A DNA stretch of 56,324 nt from Eubacterium sp. (GTDB lineage Bacteria > Bacillota > Clostridia > Peptostreptococcales > Anaerovoracaceae): the NCBI GenBank assembly GCA_021769965.1, contig JAETRU010000018.1, positions 1 to 56,324 of the forward strand. Direction: 5' to 3'. How positions within the stretch are numbered: position 1 is the first letter of the stretch; each line of letters opens with the position of its first letter. Shown one piece after another: positions 51,933-56,324 of the stretch. Both the position numbers and the translations under genes were made by a program. The notes under the pieces are model-generated. The model had not been told where the DNA came from. It worked only from the letters and a program-made list of their open reading frames with translations, and ran no database searches.

Positions 51933-52820
51933 CTATACAGCCTTTGGAACTATCTTCCCATTTTTCGGACTAAGTTCTTTCACACCTGAGTTAAAAACAA
52001 CCGCAGGTGTTATACCATTCGCACTCACTGAAAATGAAGGGCTAACGGTTAATTGCGTATGTCCGTATGCTACATAGTAGTAAAAATCTTTCATAGCATG
52101 TACATCGGATTTCAACTTGAATGTTACTTGACCATTTTTTGCAAAAAGATTTGAACTGGTTGGTACTACAGGAAATTTATACCCTGCTCCCCCAATTCCT
52201 CCCGATGCCGATGATGGCGAAATTTTAGTTCCAGAACGATTTTCCTTATATGCATGACTTGTCATATCAAAATACCTTATTGAACTTGAACGGCTAGTGA
52301 TTGACCACCCATTCCATCCAACCGCCACTATATCATTTGACTGTGCTAATGGTTTACCATCCCATTCCCAACCAAATTCAAAAGTGCCTTTTGTGTACCT
52401 ACTTTCTAGCGGCTGGCTTTTATCATATTCAAATGTAGCAATTCTCACTCTCAAGGAAAGCGTGGCAGAAAGCGCATATAATTCAGCTTCGCTCCCCTTG
52501 AAGTCGCGTATCATTTCTATCTGTTCTTCACTATATCCAAAATCATAGAGCACTTCATCATCTAGTTCATCCAACTTTTCAATGTGCTCAATATATCTTT
52601 GACGATAATCTTTAATCTCAGTAATTTCCGCCTTCGTGAACCCCTCTCTCTCAAGCTGTGCTTCGCTTTCCTTGGCCAATTCTTTCATGACTGAATACTC
52701 TTTACTAACCGTAGTATCTGAAATATCCATTGGTTCACTGCTATCATTTGCATATGCAAAAGTAGGCATTCCTATAATAGTCAACATTAAGCTTAATGTT
52801 ATAGCACAAATTTTCTTCAT
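51933..52820 (-). CDS. Secreted protein of unknown function B (295 residues)
   Basis: A clear N-terminal signal peptide (MKKICAITLSLMLTIIGMPTFAYA, cleavage near residue 24) is followed by an acidic helical region of about 90 residues with two similar segments (LEREGFTKAEITEIKDYRQRYI and LYDFGYSEEQIEMIRDFKG). The C-terminal ~170 residues are beta-rich, Ser/Gly-rich and aromatic, ending in a repeated hydrophobic/polar pattern. No catalytic motif, Cys or cell-wall anchor is seen. I do not recognise the family. It is the second secreted gene behind the LytTR-controlled promoter; whether it has its own promoter is unclear. Confidence 0.75.
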   Translation of the reverse strand: MKKICAITLSLMLTIIGMPTFAYANDSSEPMDISDTTVSKEYSVMKELAKESEAQLEREGFTKAEITEIKDYRQRYIEHIEKLDELDDEVLYDFGYSEEQIEMIRDFKGSEAELYALSATLSLRVRIATFEYDKSQPLESRYTKGTFEFGWEWDGKPLAQSNDIVAVGWNGWSITSRSSSIRYFDMTSHAYKENRSGTKISPSSASGGIGGAGYKFPVVPTSSNLFAKNGQVTFKLKSDVHAMKDFYYYVAYGHTQLTVSPSFSVSANGITPAVVFNSGVKELSPKNGKIVPKAV

Positions 52821-52892
52821 ACCAATTCACCATCCTTTTAACATATAAATAAATGAATTCAAATAGTATAAATCTGTCTTTAGGTTACTATA

Positions 52893-52931
52893 CTATTTTG
52901 AGAAACTCTTTTTCACTTTATCCGCTCTCAT
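52893..52931 (-). CDS. Tiny ORF (12 codons) with a strong ribosome site
   Basis: ATG-AGA-GCG-GAT... encodes MRADKVKKSFSK and stops at TAG. AGGAGGTGAT, one of the best ribosome sites in the window, lies seven bases ahead. It sits in the 157-bp gap between the two secreted protein genes, so it is on the same presumed transcript. It may be a leader peptide, a small basic peptide product or a degenerate gene start. It lacks a signal peptide, so export as a pheromone would need another route. Confidence 0.4.
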   Translation of the reverse strand: MRADKVKKSFSK

Positions 52932-52977
52932 AAGCATCACCTCCTCAATAAACCCTCTAACTCCACTTTTCTATCAT

Positions 52978-53790
52978 CTACGCAATCCTCGTCAGGCTCC
53001 ACGCATGACCAACTTCGATTCTTTTGCCCGCCTTATCATGGGCTAGATACTTCACCGCAGTGTCTAATTTATACTCTCTAACATCCGTTGTTTTCCCATC
53101 ATTTATTTTCACCGTATACTCACAATACATATTCACGTCAGATGCGCCCGGTGTTCTCGCAACACCATCAGTAATTTGGGGATTTTTCCAAGTTATTGTC
53201 CCTATTACTTTTTTCAGATTGCCACCTGGGACCCCTTTATTTTCATCAATTCCCGAGGAGGAAACCTTATAATGGTTTTCCAAGCTTAAGGTGACGCTTC
53301 CCACCTTGCAATCCACCGTAGCGGTCGCGGTGAAGTAGCGATTGCCGTAATCCTTCCACATTTCACTGCTTCCGGAAGTTGCCAGAGGCATAATCGAAAT
53401 TCCTTTACTACTACCTTCAGCACGGTCTTCTAATTCCACCCGCAGTATGCAGTTATCACCCAAGTCATATTCCTTTGCCGCATAGGCTCTGCCACCCGGC
53501 AAATTTTTCAGCGTCATATCTTCACTGCCTTTTAAGATTTCCTCCGCCGCATCCAGTTTCCCACCGATCAGCGCTGCAACTGCCTCGTCTGTTGTCTGTG
53601 CTAACAACGCTTCCTTCTCGGACATTGTCATCGGACCGTCTTCCATGCAAGCATTTATCCCTGTCTTCAGCTGCTCTGCCGTTTCAATAGGTCTGATGTC
53701 ATTCATTACTGTCTCTGCAAAAGCAGGAGCTGTCATAGTTATCATTATTAAAGATAAATTTAATATTAATATAATTATTTTCTTGTTCAT
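52978..53790 (-). CDS. Secreted protein of unknown function A (270 residues)
   Basis: A signal peptide (MNKKIIILILNLSLIMITMT, cleavage after APAFA near residue 22) precedes a helical region (residues ~25-85: a run such as MTMSEKEALLAQTTDEAVAAL) and a beta-rich C-terminal half with one Cys in TVDCKVGSVTLSLENHY and one in MYCEYTVKIND, possibly a disulfide pair. No known domain recognised. The ATG at 53790 follows AAAGGA; an ATG three codons upstream overlaps that site. It is the first gene downstream of the second LytTR-box promoter, and so the most direct output of the two-component system. Confidence 0.75.
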   Translation of the reverse strand: MNKKIIILILNLSLIMITMTAPAFAETVMNDIRPIETAEQLKTGINACMEDGPMTMSEKEALLAQTTDEAVAALIGGKLDAAEEILKGSEDMTLKNLPGGRAYAAKEYDLGDNCILRVELEDRAEGSSKGISIMPLATSGSSEMWKDYGNRYFTATATVDCKVGSVTLSLENHYKVSSSGIDENKGVPGGNLKKVIGTITWKNPQITDGVARTPGASDVNMYCEYTVKINDGKTTDVREYKLDTAVKYLAHDKAGKRIEVGHAWSLTRIA

Positions 53791-53837
53791 ATATATCATC
53801 CTTTCATTTTTTAATTTTTCACTCTATTTCTATATCC

Positions 53838-53866
53838 AACATATCACGCCTTCCTATAAATTGCAA
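53838..53866 (-). promoter_or_regulatory. LytTR-controlled promoter of the secreted-protein genes
   Basis: On the minus strand TTGCAA (53861-53866), 17 bases, TATGTT (53838-53843) with TG one base before. The twin LytTR sites end 10 bases upstream of the -35 box, the same layout as at the response-regulator promoter. Confidence 0.75.
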
Positions 53867-53876
53867 GAATTTTGCG

Positions 53877-53905
53877 ACGAACGGTCGAAATTTGCGACGA
53901 ACGGT
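53877..53905 (-). promoter_or_regulatory. Twin LytTR binding sites, secreted-gene copy
   Basis: Two exact ACCGTTCGT nonamers (53877-53885 and 53897-53905), 20 bp apart, on the minus strand. Each fits the LytTR/AgrA consensus [TA][AC][CA]GTTN[AG][TG]. They lie in a 46-bp block (53862-53907) repeated exactly at 56111-56156. Confidence 0.82.
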
Positions 53906-53947
53906 CATTGACAACAAAAATAACAGCGCTTTCTCCCCAATTTAAAA

Positions 53948-53967
53948 GAGACAGTCCTCACTGTCTC
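53948..53967 (-). terminator. Terminator behind the sensor kinase gene
   Basis: On the minus strand GAGACAGT-GAGG-ACTGTCTC followed by TTTT, about 35 bases after the kinase stop. It insulates the regulator/kinase transcript from the next LytTR promoter. Confidence 0.88.
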
Positions 53968-54001
53968 CGTCAAAATCACTATATATTTCAAGACTGCCAC
54001 C

Positions 54002-55294
54002 CTATACCGGAATCATAATCTCTGTCACCACCTGCCCGTTCTCTTCACGCCAGGTTATACTTCCGCCGGCTCTTCGGGCAGCTTCCGTCATATTGCGTGT
54101 TCCCAGGCCATGATTTCTCTTATCATCACTATTTGTTACAGGAATACTGTTTCTTAACTCCAAGCTCTCACAACAGGAATTTCTGACCGATATGAAGAGA
54201 AAATGTTCTCCATCATTCTCGATAGAAACTTCGATTCCCCTGTTTCCTCTGCATTTTCGTGCCGCGTCATAGGCGTTCTTAAGTCCATTGGAAAGAATAA
54301 TACAGAGATCCGTTTCCGCAATCAGCAGATGATCAGGGAATTTTCCATCTACCGACAAAAAGATTCCCGCCTCTCTGCATAAACTCTCATAGCGATTGAA
54401 AATCGCATCCCCGATGACGTTGTTGGAGCTGATGAAACGCAGGCTTTCCTCTACCACATTTATCTCATCCAGATAGCTGAGCACCCGCTGTGCCGAATCA
54501 GCTTCTGCCAGCTTGCGAATCACAGCAAAATGCTCCTTGTGATCATGCCGGAACCTGCGCAGCTCCATATCCGTCTTTCCCTGCAGCTGATACTGCTCCG
54601 TCTGCTCTTGAATGCACTTTTCATTAAAGAGGATCATACGCCGCAGTTCCTTTCTCTGGTTGACCAACACTAAGCAAATCAAAAAGAACGCTAGAATAAT
54701 CAGGCCTGTAATACCATTTTTAATTAAATTCTCACCAAAAGTAATCTGTGCTCTCTCATTAAAAATATCACCAAAGTACCATGAGTTATAATGTATAATA
54801 ATAGCACAAAGCAAAAAAGGTACAAACGAAAAAGGATTCATTTGTTCAGTGAGCTGATATAAATTTATCTTTTTCTGATTTAAAATGACTGTCAATCCCA
54901 GGATAATAATGCTTGTAAAAACAAGTCCCCCTACATAGGTCATGGAAGGATCTAAGGTATCTGTTTTTCCCTTTAATGCAATGATACTCCCGCCCCAGCA
55001 CAAATACTGCATCAGTTCAAACACCACATCCATACACAAGCCGATGCCCAGCACCACCAGCTTCCGTCCCTGAAAGCACAGCACTGGGATGACTACAGGT
55101 ATTATTTTCCACAGGATATTCAACTCCCAGAGCATGTCACTTGATAACAGGAAAAATCCGGCGTAGTGAAAGACCGCCAGCAAGGCAGCTACCGCCAGAG
55201 CCGAGCGGTTTGTCCGAAAACTGTAGCCCAGAAGCACCTTAAACAGCAGAAACATATTGATCAGTTCCAGTGTAAATCCTATATTCCCCAGCAT
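54002..55294 (-). CDS. AgrC-like sensor histidine kinase (HPK10 type)
   Basis: A 430-residue kinase with six or seven transmembrane segments in the first ~210 residues and no large outside domain, as in peptide-sensing AgrC/ComD/PlnB kinases. A coiled-coil linker leads to the phosphoacceptor region ELRRFRHDHKEHF, followed by a GHKL ATPase with ILSNGLKNAYDAAR and RNHGLGTRNM. It stands 18 bases downstream of the LytTR response regulator. The ligand is unknown; no AgrB protease or AgrD peptide gene is seen in the window, although upstream sequence ends at an IS. Confidence 0.88.
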   Translation of the reverse strand: MLGNIGFTLELINMFLLFKVLLGYSFRTNRSALAVAALLAVFHYAGFFLLSSDMLWELNILWKIIPVVIPVLCFQGRKLVVLGIGLCMDVVFELMQYLCWGGSIIALKGKTDTLDPSMTYVGGLVFTSIIILGLTVILNQKKINLYQLTEQMNPFSFVPFLLCAIIIHYNSWYFGDIFNERAQITFGENLIKNGITGLIILAFFLICLVLVNQRKELRRMILFNEKCIQEQTEQYQLQGKTDMELRRFRHDHKEHFAVIRKLAEADSAQRVLSYLDEINVVEESLRFISSNNVIGDAIFNRYESLCREAGIFLSVDGKFPDHLLIAETDLCIILSNGLKNAYDAARKCRGNRGIEVSIENDGEHFLFISVRNSCCESLELRNSIPVTNSDDKRNHGLGTRNMTEAARRAGGSITWREENGQVVTEIMIPV

Positions 55295-55312
55295 AGCCGC
55301 CTCCTGAATCCA

Positions 55313-56014
55313 TTAGATATACCGAGTATACCTTCTGCAATAGTCTTTAAATCTCTCAAAGCACTCCGTCCTCCGCCGCCTGCTGGGTTCTGCGGTCTCA
55401 CCGTTTTTCAGCCTGATCACAGGGCCGTCAAAGGCTTTGATCTGCCTGCAGTTTAGGAGACAGGATTTACTGATACGAATAAAGCCCTGCTGTCCCAGCA
55501 GTTCTTCCCAGCTTTGAAGACTTCTGCGAAGCCACTGTTTCTTTGTTCCATCGGCAAAGACGGCCTCCGTCAGCTTCCCTTCTGCACGGATCAAGACCAG
55601 ATCCCGGCTGCTGACTACGCTGCCATCCTCAAACTCAACAGGAAAATCCCTGTGCAAAAGCTTGTAAGCGCTGCAGAGCCTCTTCTGAAAAAACTCCCAC
55701 TGCACCGGCTTTGCCAGGAAGCCGATCACATTGGCGCCATAGGCCTCCGGCATCATTTCATCATGACTGCTTACAAAGATGATCAGCGGCTTCTCCTGTC
55801 CAAAATAGCTATCTTTGACTCGGATACCATCCATCTCAGGCATCTCAATATCCAACAGCAGCACATCGGGCGGTTCTTCCTCAGAGAGCAGCCGCGGGTC
55901 AGAAATCCCTTTGATCTCCACGTCCACCGCATTCTCCTTTGCAAAACGCCTGCATAGTTCGGTAAGTGTCTCTATTTCCAGTAACGAATCATCGCATATC
56001 GTAATTTTTATCAT
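55313..56014 (-). CDS. LytTR-type response regulator (AgrA/ComE-like)
   Basis: A 233-residue response regulator. The receiver domain has the acidic pair (ICDDS), phospho-aspartate in VLLLDIEMPEMDG, and the FVSSHD and FLAKPV signatures. A C-terminal LytTR DNA-binding domain (RDLVLIRAEGKLTEAVF ... FIRISKSCLLNCRQIKAF) follows. Such regulators bind direct repeats like those at 53877-53905 and 56126-56154. It is first in the operon with the sensor kinase, and the sites on its own promoter imply positive feedback. Confidence 0.9.
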   Translation of the reverse strand: MIKITICDDSLLEIETLTELCRRFAKENAVDVEIKGISDPRLLSEEEPPDVLLLDIEMPEMDGIRVKDSYFGQEKPLIIFVSSHDEMMPEAYGANVIGFLAKPVQWEFFQKRLCSAYKLLHRDFPVEFEDGSVVSSRDLVLIRAEGKLTEAVFADGTKKQWLRRSLQSWEELLGQQGFIRISKSCLLNCRQIKAFDGPVIRLKNGETAEPSRRRRTECFERFKDYCRRYTRYI

Positions 56015-56045
56015 ATTATCTATCCAGAAATCCTTTCCTGCACTT

Positions 56046-56075
56046 ATTATACAGCAAAGGGATACGCGATGTAAA
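56046..56075 (-). promoter_or_regulatory. Second, LytTR-independent promoter of the regulator/kinase operon
   Basis: On the minus strand TTTACA (56070-56075), 18 bases, TATAAT (56046-56051), between the LytTR promoter and the response regulator ATG. It could supply basal expression. Confidence 0.6.
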
Positions 56076-56086
56076 TACCTGCTTCC

Positions 56087-56115
56087 ACCATAGCACCGAT
56101 GAGGCCCGTGTGCAA
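56087..56115 (-). promoter_or_regulatory. LytTR-controlled promoter of the regulator/kinase operon
   Basis: On the minus strand TTGCAC (56110-56115), 17 bases, TATGGT (56087-56092) with TG one base before. The LytTR nonamers end 10 bases upstream. Confidence 0.75.
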
Positions 56116-56125
56116 GAATTTTGCG

Positions 56126-56154
56126 ACGAACGGTCGAAATTTGCGACGAACGGT
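56126..56154 (-). promoter_or_regulatory. Twin LytTR binding sites, regulator-operon copy
   Basis: Two exact ACCGTTCGT nonamers (56126-56134 and 56146-56154) on the minus strand, 20 bp apart, in a 46-bp block identical to that before the secreted genes. Confidence 0.82.
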
Positions 56155-56208
56155 CAATAGTGCTAGACTAGAAAGTGGACAGGAGTTTTGAGAAATTCTT
56201 CCGTGTGA

Positions 56209-56323
56209 TATAATCCCGTCTTTGACAGCCAAATCATGCAAAAAACCGTCAAACTACTGCAATTAGTAGCTTTGGCGGTTTTCTTAATTGACACAATTTG
56301 TAGCATTTTTTCTACTTTTTTGT
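56209..56323 (-). mobile_element. End of an insertion sequence, right copy (partial, inverted)
   Basis: Reverse complement of bases 1-115 with one mismatch. It contains the same ORF end (stop at 56284-56286) and the same terminator (56242-56282). The element thus points its 3' end into the window from both sides. It lies about 50 bp upstream of the LytTR sites of the regulator operon. Confidence 0.7.
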
Positions 56324-56324
56324 G

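Noticed and set aside
53862-53907. CRISPR-like or phage-type direct repeats
   Set aside because: Only two 20-bp-spaced units per block, matching a LytTR binding layout next to a LytTR regulator, with no array or cas genes.
56047-56092. A 14-codon ORF (MVEAGIYIAYPFAV) before the response regulator as a pheromone peptide
   Set aside because: Its ATG is part of the -10 box of the LytTR promoter, so a transcript from that promoter would not contain the start codon, and there is no ribosome site.

Overview
The window (about 50% G+C) reads as a low-GC-lineage, Gram-positive anaerobe of the class Clostridia. It resembles amino-acid-fermenting members of the Anaerovoracaceae/Family XIII type. This placement is inferred from gene content: a FabK-based type II fatty acid operon with acetyl-CoA carboxylase, OPT/YfcC/AEC transporters, a long clostridial glutamine synthetase, UPF0182, PucR and sigma-54 activators, and strong AGGAGG ribosome sites. 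No ribosomal RNA, tRNA, CRISPR array or phage genes were found. Both ends carry the same 115-bp sequence in opposite orientation (one mismatch). It consists of the 3' end of an ORF, a terminator hairpin and what looks like the outer end of an insertion sequence, so the window is bounded by two oppositely oriented copies of one multicopy element.

Left part (0.5-21.2 kb): a polyamine block (arginine/lysine/ornithine-type decarboxylase, sigma-54 activator, agmatinase with a sigma-54 promoter and tandem activator sites). Next is a peptide/D-amino acid operon (OPT transporter, D-aminoacylase, M29 aminopeptidase) facing a TetR gene with a perfect palindromic operator. Then come a MATE pump/TetR pair, a DUF5058-like membrane pair plus M20 amidohydrolase behind a MerR-type promoter, and a PucR regulator divergent from an NCS1 permease and two tandem DUF917 genes.

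Centre (21.2-32.3 kb): a compact operon read leftward in the order acpP-accB-accC-accD-accA-fabH-fabK-(second FabK-like flavoprotein)-fabD-fabG-fabF-fabZ, followed by a MarR regulator that is probably FabT-like. A shared AT-rich palindromic motif lies at the acpP promoter and upstream of marR. Copies of a short AATRTGGCGC motif fill the non-coding stretches on both sides of the operon.

Right part (32.6-50.1 kb): a HipBA-like kinase/antitoxin pair; a radical SAM protein; a YfcC transporter with an M20 deacylase; RlmA and cardiolipin synthase; an archaeal-type ornithine cyclodeaminase; seryl-tRNA synthetase; glutamine synthetase; and a three-gene membrane operon (small coiled-coil protein, zinc-ribbon protein, UPF0182). 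A 40-codon Lys/Asn-rich small gene and an AEC transporter follow.

Right end (51.4-56.2 kb): the most unusual locus. An AgrC-like sensor kinase and a LytTR response regulator are followed by two unrecognised secreted proteins, a tiny 12-codon ORF and two small membrane proteins, all on the minus strand. A 46-bp block holding two LytTR sites is repeated exactly in front of two promoters of identical layout, one for the regulator/kinase and one for the secreted genes. This describes a self-amplifying signalling circuit with a dedicated secreted output. No AgrB/AgrD peptide gene is visible.
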